A DNA stretch of 64,000 bases, from the NCBI GenBank assembly GCA_907163375.1, contig CAJQUW010009297.1:1-64000 (forward strand), written 5' to 3'. Origin of the DNA: Prostheceraeus crozeri (lineage: Eukaryota > Platyhelminthes > Polycladida > Euryleptidae). The notes beneath the pieces were generated by a model. It had not been told where the DNA came from. It saw only the letters and a program-made list of their open reading frames with translations, and searched no databases. Of this stretch, positions 34,109 through 46,070 are shown piece after piece. Position numbers and translations under genes: made by a program. Numbering within the stretch: position 1 is the first letter of the stretch; the number at the start of each line of letters is the position of its first letter.

Positions 34109-35826
34109 ATGATAATAATAAAGCCGTTTATTGAAAAGTATACAACAGTCCCATCACTGGTAAATGAACTATAAAATGAAGTAATGCAAGATAAACCATA
34201 AGAAGAAACAAAGAGAAAAAGTTGAGAGCTTTTACAGCTTGAAACCAGAATTGTAGATTTTTGGCATGGAAATTGCGAATGACTTATCCCGGTCGGAGGA
34301 GTTTATGCCGGATAAGCAGAAATGTCCAGAGTTCGTCATTACTTGGGGAATAAGATGATAGATCGGATGGTGATCATTTTCAACTACTGACGTGAAAAGA
34401 CGGAAGCCAATTATTTTTCGACTCTATTTCCTCATTTTATCCAAATTCCAAATTAATGACAATCGGTGATATGAATCAATTTCCTGTTCAGGAATTGGAG
34501 AATACCCTGAACTTGAACCAAATCGGTAAGCAACCAACGCGTAACGAAGCGATACTAGACAAACTCCTGATGGACACACGCTTATGTGAAAGTTGTGCTG
34601 GAAACGCAAATGTGACCGATGCTGTCCTTATTGGACCACCTACTGGCAACTCTGACCAGCGAACCGTGTTTCTAAAATCCTACACTTCTGACATCGAGAC
34701 TTCCAGTATCAAAAAGGTTTATGACTAGCGTGAATCGCACATAAATCCCCTAAAGGTCATATTGCATTCATATTGCGTATTCAAGCAGAAATTATATTCT
34801 TTACGAACACTATGAAGACAAAGTCAAATCTGCAATTCATCAAGTAAAATCGAAATGGATACAGGATACCATGAAGAGAATAAATGGTTTGTGGAGCATT
34901 GCGAAGAATTTGAAAGATTCTTCTCAGAGTTCATTAACGGGTTTGATTTCTTCATATGAATCACCTAGCGCGGCAGCTGAAGCTATTCGCAAGTTGCTAG
35001 AATATCAATCCACCAATGCTGACTGGAATTCGATACTGAGTAATTTGAAAGATAATATCCTTGATTGGCATCCTGGTGAATGGAATGGATATTTTTCGAC
35101 AGCTTCGAAAATTGTAAGTTGGAAAATCACCCGGCAGTGACGGTCTCTCGCCTCGACTAGTGATGACACTATCAGATGAGACTAGCAGTCCACTGGCTCA
35201 TTTGATCGCACTGTCATTTGAGACCTCTACAGTACCATCGAAATGGAAGCTCGCCAACATTAAATTTGTTCCAAAGAGCAAATCAGCAAAGATTGACAAC
35301 TTGAGAGGAATTTCACTACTGCCAATCTTTCCTAAAATTCTGGAAACTGTTGTTGTTCAGTCATTAAGAAAAGAATCCATTGAAAAATATGGAGAAAATC
35401 AGTTCGGTTTCAGGCCTGGAGTGTCGACATTACATGCCCATATTCAGATTCACGAATTTGTCACACGTATGATGGATATTCCTTGTTATTAAGGGTGTGC
35501 AGCTATTTCATTTGACATGGACAAGACCTTTGACAGACTTCATCATTCTTCTCTTGTCTCATCATTGCAAAATGCCTGTCTTCCTACAAGTTTCATCTAT
35601 TGGTGCATCAAATATTAACAAGATAGACAAGCGCGTCTATATTGACTACACAACATACAGTCGTTTGAGCTCAGTAACTTCTGATGTCCCGCAAGGCTCC
35701 GTTTTATCGTCGTATCTTTTCTCCATCCATATGTCATCATTGCAAGTGAAGTATTCAACGTCAAAATTAAATGACCAAATGGGCCGACGACATGGTTGTT
35801 ATTGTTTCAATGGAACAACTTTCTGA
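34109..35826 (+). pseudogene. LINE ORF2 middle, first copy (endonuclease end and RT)
   Basis: This continues the LINE split at 30592. TIGDMNQFPVQEL is the GDFN block of the endonuclease; GKQPTRNEAILDKLLM is its PTR-x-x-x-x-LD block. Later come KWKLANIKFVPKSK, LRGISLLPIFPKILE, ENQFGFRPGVSTLHA, ISFDMDKTFDRLHH and TSDVPQGSVLSSYLFSIHM: reverse transcriptase blocks in the expected order. Several stops and frame changes separate them, so it is dead. The catalytic Asp-Asp block is recognisable as WADDMVVIV in another frame near 35790. Copies two and three are at 36737-38454 and 39365-41082. Confidence 0.88.
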
Positions 35827-38454
35827 ACAATTAAGAGAGTTGCTAGGAGGGGCGGCAGGTCAGTTGAAGATGCGGTGTTTTGGTTTAACAATACAAAAGG
35901 AGATAGCGAGGCTACTCCGTATGAATTAGTATTCTCAGCTAGAGCACGCAAACCATGGGAGAATAGTTTGCACGTGGAGACAACTAGAATAAACAATAGC
36001 TGTGTTGATCAGTCTTTGCCTGAGACAACTAGAATAAACAATAGCTGTGTTGATCAGTCTTTGCCTGACTATAAACCAATAGAAAATAACCCGTTCGCTG
36101 TTGGTGACTACGTGTACATGCGGGATTCGAATGGCAGGTGTGACAGTGAGTGGAGTGGCCCTCACAGGGTAACGTCTGTTCGTTCTAGTGTTTCTGTTGT
36201 CGTTGATGACGATAATATTTCCGGGCACGTATCTCACTTGAGATTCGTTCCAGGATGGGAGCCGGTTGATTCTGATGAATCTGATTGTAGTATTGGTGAT
36301 GCCGTAGCTGATGATTATGACGAGAGTGATGACACTGAGCCTCATGAGACTACCGGTACTGCTGTTCGTCGTAGCAGTAGGGCTAGGGAGCGTCCTAACT
36401 GATGGGACGATTTTGTACATTATCAGTTAGGTCTTGGGACCTGAGGGAGGTGTGGAGACGTGAGCTGTTAATCATGCATGTTGGTTTGGTATTTGAGTGT
36501 ATAATCGTAGCAGCACTCCATCTGTCATCTCCAGGGCATTTCATCTGACTCTGTTGAAGAGTGACGTCATAGGAACAAGACTTTGCTGAGACTCTAACTG
36601 TGACGTCATGATCCTCATCTATATGAGACTGATTAGAATTACGGAGACCGCTTGGGGAGTATAAATACCGGGCTATTGTTGTCGCAATTACAGACATTTG
36701 AAAAGAACGAACGCCTTGTTTTCCCTTTCGTCAACAATGATAATAATAAAGCCGTTTATTGAAAAGTATACAACAGTCCCATCACTGGTAAATGAACTAT
36801 AAAATGAAGTAATGCAAGATAAACCATAAGAAGAAACAAAGAGAAAAAGTTGAGAGCTTTTACAGCTTGAAACCAGAATTGTAGATTTTTGGCATGGAAA
36901 TTGCGAATGACTTATCCCGGTCGGAGGAGTTTATGCCGGATAAGCAGAAATGTCCAGAGTTCGTCATTACTTGGGGAATAAGATGATAGATCGGATGGTG
37001 ATCATTTTCAACTACTGACGTGAAAAGACGGAAGCCAATTATTTTTCGACTCTATTTCCTCATTTTATCCAAATTCCAAATTAATGACAATCGGTGATAT
37101 GAATCAATTTCCTGTTCAGGAATTGAAGAATACCCTGAACTTGAACCAAATCGGTAAGCAACCAACGCGTAACGAAGCGATACTAGACAAACTCCTGATG
37201 GACACACGCTTATGTGAAAGTTGTGCTGGAAACGCAAATGTGACCGATGCTGTCCTTATTGGACCACCTACTGGCAACTCTGACCAGCGAACCGTGTTTC
37301 TAAAATCCTACACTTCTGACATCGAGACTTCCAGTATCAAAAAGGTTTATGACTAGCGTGAATCGCACATAAATCCCCTAAAGGTCATATTGCATTCATA
37401 TTGCGTATTCAAGCAGAAATTATATTCTTTACGAACACTATGAAGACAAAGTCAAATCTGCAATTCATCAAGTAAAATCGAAATGGATACAGGATACCAT
37501 GAAGAGAATAAATGGTTTGTGGAGCATTGCGAAGAATTTGAAAGATTCTTCTCAGAGTTCATTAACGGGTTTGATTTCTTCATATGAATCACCTAGCGCG
37601 GCAGCTGAAGCTATTCGCAAGTTGCTAGAATATCAATCCACCAATGCTGACTGGAATTCGATACTGAGTAATTTGAAAGATAATATCCTTGATTGGCATC
37701 CTGGTGAATGGAATGGATATTTTTCGACAGCTTCGAAAATTGTAAGTTGGAAAATCACCCGGCAGTGACGGTCTCTCGCCTCGACTAGTGATGACACTAT
37801 CAGATGAGACTAGCAGTCCACTGGCTCATTTGATCGCACTGTCATTTGAGACCTCTACAGTACCATCGAAATGGAAGCTCGCCAACATTAAATTTGTTCC
37901 AAAGAGCAAATCAGCAAAGATTGACAACTTGAGAGGAATTTCACTACTGCCAATCTTTCCTAAAATTCTGGAAACTGTTGTTGTTCAGTCATTAAGAAAA
38001 GAATCCATTGAAAAATATGGAGAAAATCAGTTCGGTTTCAGGCCTGGAGTGTCGACATTACATGCCCATATTCAGATTCACGAATTTGTCACACGTATGA
38101 TGGATATTCCTTGTTATTAAGGGTGTGCAGCTATTTCATTTGACATGGACAAGACCTTTGACAGACTTCATCATTCTTCTCTTGTCTCATCATTGCAAAA
38201 TGCCTGTCTTCCTACAAGTTTCATCTATTGGTGCATCAAATATTAACAAGATAGACAAGCGCGTCTATATTGACTACACAACATACAGTCGTTTGAGCTC
38301 AGTAACTTCTGATGTCCCGCAAGGCTCCGTTTTATCGTCGTATCTTTTCTCCATCCATATGTCATCATTGCAAGTGAAGTATTCAACGTCAAAATTAAAT
38401 GACCAAATGGGCCGACGACATGGTTGTTATTGTTTCAATGGAACAACTTTCTGA
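35827..38454 (+). repeat. Tandem unit 2 of 2,628 bp
   Basis: Almost identical to unit 1; one visible difference is GGAATTGGAG in unit 1 against GGAATTGAAG here. It contains a second copy of the 3' LTR (36451-36736) and of the LINE middle (36737-38454). Confidence 0.97.
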
Positions 38455-41082
38455 ACAATTAAGAGAGTTGCTAGGAGGGGCGGCAGGTCAGTTGAAGATG
38501 CGGTGTTTTGGTTTAACAATACAAAAGGAGATAGCGAGGCTACTCCGTATGAATTAGTATTCTCAGCTAGAGCACGCAAACCATGGGAGAATAGTTTGCA
38601 CGTGGAGACAACTAGAATAAACAATAGCTGTGTTGATCAGTCTTTGCCTGAGACAACTAGAATAAACAATAGCTGTGTTGATCAGTCTTTGCCTGACTAT
38701 AAACCAATAGAAAATAACCCGTTCGCTGTTGGTGACTACGTGTACATGCGGGATTCGAATGGCAGGTGTGACAGTGAGTGGAGTGGCCCTCACAGGGTAA
38801 CGTCTGTTCGTTCTAGTGTTTCTGTTGTCGTTGATGACGATAATATTTCCGGGCACGTATCTCACTTGAGATTCGTTCCAGGATGGGAGCCGGTTGATTC
38901 TGATGAATCTGATTGTAGTATTGGTGATGCCGTAGCTGATGATTATGACGAGAGTGATGACACTGAGCCTCATGAGACTACCGGTACTGCTGTTCGTCGT
39001 AGCAGTAGGGCTAGGGAGCGTCCTAACTGATGGGACGATTTTGTACATTATCAGTTAGGTCTTGGGACCTGAGGGAGGTGTGGAGACGTGAGCTGTTAAT
39101 CATGCATGTTGGTTTGGTATTTGAGTGTATAATCGTAGCAGCACTCCATCTGTCATCTCCAGGGCATTTCATCTGACTCTGTTGAAGAGTGACGTCATAG
39201 GAACAAGACTTTGCTGAGACTCTAACTGTGACGTCATGATCCTCATCTATATGAGACTGATTAGAATTACGGAGACCGCTTGGGGAGTATAAATACCGGG
39301 CTATTGTTGTCGCAATTACAGACATTTGAAAAGAACGAACGCCTTGTTTTCCCTTTCGTCAACAATGATAATAATAAAGCCGTTTATTGAAAAGTATACA
39401 ACAGTCCCATCACTGGTAAATGAACTATAAAATGAAGTAATGCAAGATAAACCATAAGAAGAAACAAAGAGAAAAAGTTGAGAGCTTTTACAGCTTGAAA
39501 CCAGAATTGTAGATTTTTGGCATGGAAATTGCGAATGACTTATCCCGGTCGGAGGAGTTTATGCCGGATAAGCAGAAATGTCCAGAGTTCGTCATTACTT
39601 GGGGAATAAGATGATAGATCGGATGGTGATCATTTTCAACTACTGACGTGAAAAGACGGAAGCCAATTATTTTTCGACTCTATTTCCTCATTTTATCCAA
39701 ATTCCAAATTAATGACAATCGGTGATATGAATCAATTTCCTGTTCAGGAATTGAAGAATACCCTGAACTTGAACCAAATCGGTAAGCAACCAACGCGTAA
39801 CGAAGCGATACTAGACAAACTCCTGATGGACACACGCTTATGTGAAAGTTGTGCTGGAAACGCAAATGTGACCGATGCTGTCCTTATTGGACCACCTACT
39901 GGCAACTCTGACCAACGAACCGTGTTTCTAAAATCCTACACTTCTGACATCGAGACTTCCAGTATCAAAAAGGTTTATGACTAGCGTGAATCGCACATAA
40001 ATCCCCTAAAGGTCATATTGCATTCATATTGCGTATTCAAGCAGAAATTATATTCTTTACGAACACTATGAAGACAAAGTCAAATCTGCAATTCATCAAG
40101 TAAAATCGAAATGGATACAGGATACCATGAAGAGAATAAATGGTTTGTGGAGCATTGCGAAGAATTTGAAAGATTCTTCTCAGAGTTCATTAACGGGTTT
40201 GATTTCTTCATATGAATCACCTAGCGCGGCAGCTGAAGCTATTCGCAAGTTGCTAGAATATCAATCCACCAATGCTGACTGGAATTCGATACTGAGTAAT
40301 TTGAAAGATAATATCCTTGATTGGCATCCTGGTGAATGGAATGGATATTTTTCGACAGCTTCGAAAATTGTAAGTTGGAAAATCACCCGGCAGTGACGGT
40401 CTCTCGCCTCGACTAGTGATGACACTATCAGATGAGACTAGCAGTCCACTGGCTCATTTGATCGCACTGTCATTTGAGACCTCTACAGTACCATCGAAAT
40501 GGAAGCTCGCCAACATTAAATTTGTTCCAAAGAGCAAATCAGCAAAGATTGACAACTTGAGAGGAATTTCACTACTGCCAATCTTTCCTAAAATTCTGGA
40601 AACTGTTGTTGTTCAGTCATTAAGAAAAGAATCCATTGAAAAATATGGAGAAAATCAGTTCGGTTTCAGGCCTGGAGTGTCGACATTACATGCCCATATT
40701 CAGATTCACGAATTTGTCACACGTATGATGGATATTCCTTGTTATTAAGGGTGTGCAGCTATTTCATTTGACATGGACAAGACCTTTGACAGACTTCATC
40801 ATTCTTCTCTTGTCTCATCATTGCAAAATGCCTGTCTTCCTACAAGTTTCATCTATTGGTGCATCAAATATTAACAAGATAGACAAGCACGTCTATATTG
40901 ACTACACAACATACAGTCGTTTGAGCTCAGTAACTTCTGATGTCCCGCAAGGCTCCGTTTTATCGTCGTATCTTTTCTCCATCCATATGTCATCATTGCA
41001 AGTGAAGTATTCAACGTCAAAATTAAATGACCAAATGGGCCGACGACATGGTTGTTATTGTTTCAATGGAACAACTTTCTGA
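38455..41082 (+). repeat. Tandem unit 3 of 2,628 bp
   Basis: Almost identical to unit 2, with isolated changes (for example ACCAACG for ACCAGCG near 39915, AAGCACGTC for AAGCGCGTC near 40888). Contains LTR copy 39079-39364 and LINE 39365-41082. After 41082 the LINE continues in its original order, so the array ends here. Confidence 0.97.
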
Positions 41083-41515
41083 TGCTGAGCATGTAATCCA
41101 GGATGAAATTCTGAATGTAGAGACTTGGAGCTGTGAATCTGGACTGCAAATAAATAAAAAAAATGGAAAGTTATGATTGTCAAAAAGGGAAATCTGCCCT
41201 TACGTCATCCTTATGACGTTGATGTAGTGAGTGAGTTAAAGATGCTTGGAATCATTTACAGTAATGACCTCAAGTGGACTCTCCATACAGATATGATTGT
41301 TTGAAGAACTAGCAGCAGAATCTACATTTTGAAGAAACTGAAGAACAACTTACCTGTGAGATGTCTGACATCTCTGTATGGAGAGTCCACTTGAATTTCT
41401 TTGAACTTTGAATGGTCTCATCTTGAATTTACTTGAGTATTGTTCACCAATATTTATTGGTATGAGTACCGCAAATCAGGATAAACTATTGCAAAACTTA
41501 TGATTCACTGCTGTG
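41083..41515 (+). pseudogene. LINE ORF2 3' part after the array
   Basis: DAEHVIQDEILNVETW and ESGLQINKK continue the RT exactly from where unit 3 stops, followed by LLEYCSPIFIGMSTAN with QDKLLQ, the post-palm LEYxxPI block. The region contains a 22-bp inverted duplication (41270-41291 and 41373-41394). Stops show it is dead. No tail is visible before 41515. Confidence 0.8.
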
Positions 41516-41520
41516 TATTC

Positions 41521-41566
41521 AGTTGCCACTGATGAAGGCTTTTGTCGAAATATATTTGGTGCAACT
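41521..41566 (+). ncRNA. Candidate minimal hammerhead ribozyme
   Basis: The core CTGATGA is at 41529-41535 and GAAA at 41547-41550. Between them GGC-TTTT-GTC can form a 3-bp helix II with one wobble and one extra A. After GAA comes ATATAT (41550-41555), a palindrome suited to the very short or dimeric helix III of retroelement hammerheads, then T as the cleavage base. The flanks AGTTGCCA (41521-41528) and TGG-TG-CAACT (41557-41566) pair through 8 bp with a 2-base bulge as helix I. Hammerheads of this minimal type are known from Penelope-like elements and retrozymes. Helix II is weak, so activity is uncertain. Confidence 0.4.
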
Positions 41567-41810
41567 CAACACGCGGTTTATTTTCCTCTCAACAAGCGAG
41601 TTTTGGACAGGGCGAGCGTCATGCGTTGACCTCCACAAGGCCGGCCGGCACTGTATTTCTCATTTATACTTCAAGAAGACCCGTGGATCAAGAAACCGTC
41701 GTCCCCCAGTTTATCTTCGAGACTGTCACTTGAGTATCACCTTTGCATTACTTCTAGTGGCTCATTTAATTAACTGTTTTATGATTCTTGAAATCACGGG
41801 GAGGGGTAAG

Positions 41811-42052
41811 ATAATGGTTCATTTAATCAACTGCTTTATAGTGGCGCTTTAAGTAACTGACTTTTTAGCAGAGCTTTTTGATGTTATTAGAAATTGTATT
41901 TCGCTTCGTCGAAATACAATGTACTTTGTAGTTCGCTTGACTCTTCAAGTCAGCATAGAAATGCGAATATAGTTTAATAGTTTAATGTCAACATCTCTAG
42001 GTATTTATGTTGTGGAGTTAGATGTCTCTAAACATTTTTAGAAATGCTAATA
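41811..42052 (+). repeat. Dispersed repeat R2, copy 2
   Basis: Matches 28740-28975 over its length with scattered changes and a local expansion near 41905-41935 (CGAAATACAATGTAC). It leads directly into a 201-bp tandem duplication. Confidence 0.75.
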
Positions 42053-42430
42053 CTCATCTCTGATATCTTAATTGAACTCTGTAGATCTATATTATATGTT
42101 TCCGTTATGAAGATCGCCATTGTAAATATATTCAATGCATGTTTTGAATCGGTAGCTAGGCGAAAGTAGTTTCAGTTTATGTGATGCACGTTTGAGCTAC
42201 GGCTGTTAAGAGAAGGTGCTGGTAAGTTGCTAATCAAGGACGTCTAGATAATACTCATCTCTGATATCTTAATTGAACTCCGTTGATCTATGTTATCTGT
42301 TACTGTTATGAAGATTGCCATTGTAAAGATATTTAATGCATGTTTTGAATCGGTAGCTAGGCGAAAGTAGTTTCAGTTTATGTGATGTACGCTTGAGCTA
42401 CGGCTGTTAAGAGAAGGTACTGATAAGTTT
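42049..42430 (+). repeat. Two tandem copies of a 201-bp unit
   Basis: Unit 1 starts at 42049 (AATACTCATCTCTGATATC) and unit 2 at 42250 with the same sequence. Both contain GAATCGGTAGCTAGGCGAAA and GAGCTACGGCTGTTAAGAG. Divergence is a few percent. GCTAATCAAGGACGTCTA at the join also follows R2 copy 1 near 28951. Confidence 0.88.
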
Positions 42431-44078
42431 TGACCAGCAGTTTTGTACAGTGTCCGTATCACACATCAAGGTGTTAGGCAAAGTTTTAAAGACTACTTCG
42501 TGAGTTGTACACAGAGTTGCCAGCGCACATTTAAGAAAAAAGCACAAAAAGCTTATTTTAAAAGCATAACTCATTTTATAATTAATAGCCTGTCGCGGCA
42601 GCAAAGACCGTCAAATATGCTATCCCTTATATATAGAGTACTAGATGAGTGTTCATGAGTCACTGACACGCTTGATGACGAAAGCGAATGCGGAAAGGGC
42701 GGGTACGGGAACAGCAAGCGGATTCTGTCTCTGAGCTTAAATTTCTGAATCCTGCAGATTCTCCTGACTCTTAGTGAAGTCTTAATATCAACCTGCTTTG
42801 GTGCAGCTAGAATTCATTGTGGCCACTCCATACCTTTATATGCATTTTATTATCATATATTGCATAAAAATTATAGTAGTTCAGTTTTTAGTGAACAAAA
42901 AATGCATTTCTTCTTTATTAATTTTGAACCTGTTCAGGAAGCGAAGTTATGAAGGAATTTTGCCACTGTTATTACATCTTCAGCCAAATTATTCAAGAGC
43001 TTACTTCGATTGACAAATACAGCATTTCTAGAAGTATACCAAAAGTAAAGCCTAGTATCCAATACGTCATATATGTTACATAAATACGCTTACAGGAAAC
43101 TACCGCTTATTTTACCAGAAATATTTTCCTAGCGTCAAGTTAGGTGACTCATAGCTTCGAGGAATTGAGGGTGCACATGAATATATGGGTCAGAAAATAA
43201 TTTAGAGACAACTATTATCTATATTTTGAACAGTATAAAAAAACAAAATAGTGTTTCAAACAAAGTCTATAGAAAAATTGCTTGTACTTGTTTAATGATA
43301 ACAAAATTGTTATGCAAGTTTCGTCGCTTGGTTCTTACGTTTCCTGCGGTTGCACTATCCGAGGATTTATGTTTCGCCCCTGCTGCCTCGACAGAAGTCG
43401 ATTGGCTTTCATGGACAATGCTTTATTGAGTGCCTTCTGTCTGACCTCCTCCTTTGCCTATGTTAATCGAACATTGCTTTTGTTCCAGAAATGCGTTAAC
43501 TTAAGTTGCTAGCGTTGTCTTCTTTCTTTTCAGCGGATGCTTCTTGTTTTCTCTTTAATTCAGCATCCTTTTTCGGCAATCCTTTGTTCGTCGGACGCCA
43601 GTCTTCTGTCTAGATATTGTTATTTTTCCGATTCAAGTAATTTATTCCTAAGTTCTTGCTTTAAACGATCTTGTTCTTGAAACCTCTTTTGCTTTTCAGT
43701 TGCCGATCTTTGCTCTATTAGACGCTTCTTGCAAGCCTGATGAGATTTCCTAGCATCCATTAAAAGTCGTTTGTCGACTGGGTCATTGTAGCAACATGAA
43801 TTACAAGCTGATAAATGGAGCTTGGTTAACATCAAGCCATTGACAGTAAACTCAAAGCGATTATTTGCGACAGTTGATTGAACGCCCGCTCCGTTTACGC
43901 ATTGCCAGAAGCCAGACACATAAATGGATAAACAACTTTTCCAAAAATAGTAGGGCCTATGTTTCAATTCTCATGAAACATTTGTGGAATTCAATAAAAG
44001 TACAAAAAACAACATTTGACTAAAAAAAGCACTTTCCCATTTACCAGAAAAAAGCAAAAAAGCACGAGTGGAAAGTTC
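42431..44078. other. Stretch without supported gene
   Basis: Mostly no signal. On the minus strand about 43790-43500, open pieces rich in Lys, Glu, Arg and Gln (KKRLIEQRSATEKQ, FQEQDRLKQELRN, then in another frame KDAELKRKQEASAEKK) look like a charged helical tail of a real protein, perhaps a transposon protein, but no domain identifies it. Confidence 0.35.
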
Positions 44079-44086
44079 CCGTGTAC

Positions 44087-44487
44087 CAGGGATGCGGAGT
44101 CCTATCATTTTGATAAGACTCCGACTCCGATTCTAGGGGTTGATAGGACTCCGGCTTTTGATAGGACTCCGACTCCGGGCGGCAAGTATATTTAGCCTCG
44201 TTTTTTTAAAAAGAACTGGTAACCTACATCATAGATCATTGAAGGCTTACTTGAACCTATTTTTAGTGATCACTGATGTATATATCAATCATTTTCGACA
44301 AAAGTTTATCGAATGTCGCTTCAAGTTGGATGGATGCGACTCGGCTCCACGAGGATAAATAATTCGCCACTCAACTCGACGTGGATTAATATTTTTTGTT
44401 TCGGGTCTAGGCCGGAGTCTGTCATTTGATAGGACTCCGACTACAGCAAAAATGATAGGACTCCGGGACTCCAACTCTACATCCCTG
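44087..44487. mobile_element. hAT-like MITE with perfect 8-bp duplication
   Basis: A 401-bp element. The left end CAGGGATGCGGAGTCC and the right end complement CAGGGATGTAGAGTTGGAGT form the inverted termini. CCGTGTAC is repeated exactly on both sides (44079-44086 and 44488-44495). The ends are filled with GATAGGACTCCGACTCC words in both orientations. There is no coding region. This is a clean non-autonomous hAT-type insertion. Confidence 0.92.
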
Positions 44488-44495
44488 CCGTGTAC

Positions 44496-46070
44496 TCTCA
44501 GTCCCCTCGCTTATGTCTCATGTTTAATACATACTTAGGTATGGATAGGTATGCATAGGTGCTGTAGCCTTATGTGAAGGTAAATATGCAACTTGTACAT
44601 CATACTGCACCTCACATGCAAGTGGCTGTGTAATTCGTGCTGAGAGCAACTTCATGGCACTGGAGATCGCGAACAGTAAAACACTTCTCCGAAATGTGAA
44701 TGTGTTGCGCTCCAATTTGGGAAAATATGAAATATATCAATACCCCGGCGCGCCTAGGGAATCAGTTGGTGCACTGTTCGACACGCCCTATGTAAAGATT
44801 CCTGCTGAGAACATGGAAAATAATGTACCGGCTCTGCCGATAAAAAAGCCACTGCCTTTCAGAATTGAAGTCATGAATCGTTCAATCCTGATCCAAGCCA
44901 AATTTTATCTAACAATATAGAACGCGCTGTATATATTTTGTTTCTTCGACCATGTGCTTCATGGAAACATATCGAAATGTCAAAACATCATTAGTAGTAA
45001 AACAAAAATAGCATTAATTATCGGGAGCTTCACTGGACTGAACCAAAATTATCTAGACCATAGAAATCAGATTGTTTTACAGCATTAGGCATTATATAGT
45101 ATAGCATCTGAATTATATGGTCTAGACCATACTCTATGCATAGCACATTGAAAACAAATCTATGGTCCACAGAAAAGGATTCAAAACGACTTTCGCTATC
45201 AAGAACGGGCATGTGAGAAAGCCGACAATTACTAACTTTGGTATTAATATTGCTTGCTTTGGTTTGGGTAGCGCTATCTACCACTTCGCATCTACAGTGA
45301 TATTAATTCATGAAAGTAGTGCCAGGCCTCACAAATAAGTATAAACATATGAGTATGAAGCATTAAAAGAGGTTGGACTCTGAACTTCGTTTTCTCTAAA
45401 TGCTATCCTCCTAAATCGCCAATGAATATATAATCATTATTTCTATGGTAATAATATTTGATGTCGCACCCAGTTCAGACACAAAAGGCAGGAGCCTATC
45501 AACGGATACAAGTAGCGAGGAGTGCAAGGGTGCCACGAAAAACATTTGAGGTTCATTTCCTGCATTACAATGTAACTCACTTCCAATGAAGTGCAGAAAA
45601 AAAATCATGAAAACATACTTCAGCAGTTTGCCATGTTGTTTTATTCCTCTAAACGCATTAGTAATGAACTTTTAATTGGTCACTTGATTACGCTGCCAGG
45701 GAGGAAGTAATAAGGAAGTAATCCTGAAAATTTGAGGTAATAGTCATGTCGGACACAATCCGTAACTCCGTTGTTTCATTTATTCATTATTGAAGAGAAG
45801 TCACATTTTTATTAAAGAATTGATGGGCAAAATGCCATTGATGAAATGGTTTACTTTCTCTGCTCTTAAGTCCGTTAATTTTACTGAATAATGAGCACTG
45901 AGAGGGAAACGTAGACAAGCATGAATACATGCCTCACAACTTAGTTGATAATTCCTTTTAAATGGCTTGCTTTTTAGATAGCTTGCTGAGATAGAAAACG
46001 ATTTATTAGTAGTTGCGTAGTTTTGGTGGTATCGTGATGTTCCTTTGCAAAGGGCAAGGATGATTGTATT
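44496..46070. other. Gene-free stretch
   Basis: Open frames of up to 137 codons (45801-46214 minus) and 88 codons (44654-44920 plus) have no recognisable motif, and I do not support them as genes. The 45801-46214 frame overlaps the duplicated repeat that follows. Confidence 0.35.

Larger units (their letters stand above)
33199..35826 (+). repeat. Tandem unit 1 of 2,628 bp
   Basis: First of three head-to-tail copies. It contains the end of the gypsy integrase region, the 3' LTR (33823-34108) and the middle of the interrupted LINE (34109-35826). The unit ends ...CAACTTTCTGA and the next begins ACAATTAAGAGAG. The original gypsy sequence before the unit is CGCACAGA, so the junction shares only the two bases GA. 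Confidence 0.97.

Noticed and set aside
33199-41082. A CRISPR-like or satellite array
   Set aside because: The unit is 2.6 kb, contains identifiable retroelement parts and has no short spaced repeats; it is a tandem segmental duplication.
44654-44920. 88-codon open frame on the plus strand with fairly protein-like composition
   Set aside because: No recognised motif, no splice signals and a competing antisense frame; not enough to call a gene.
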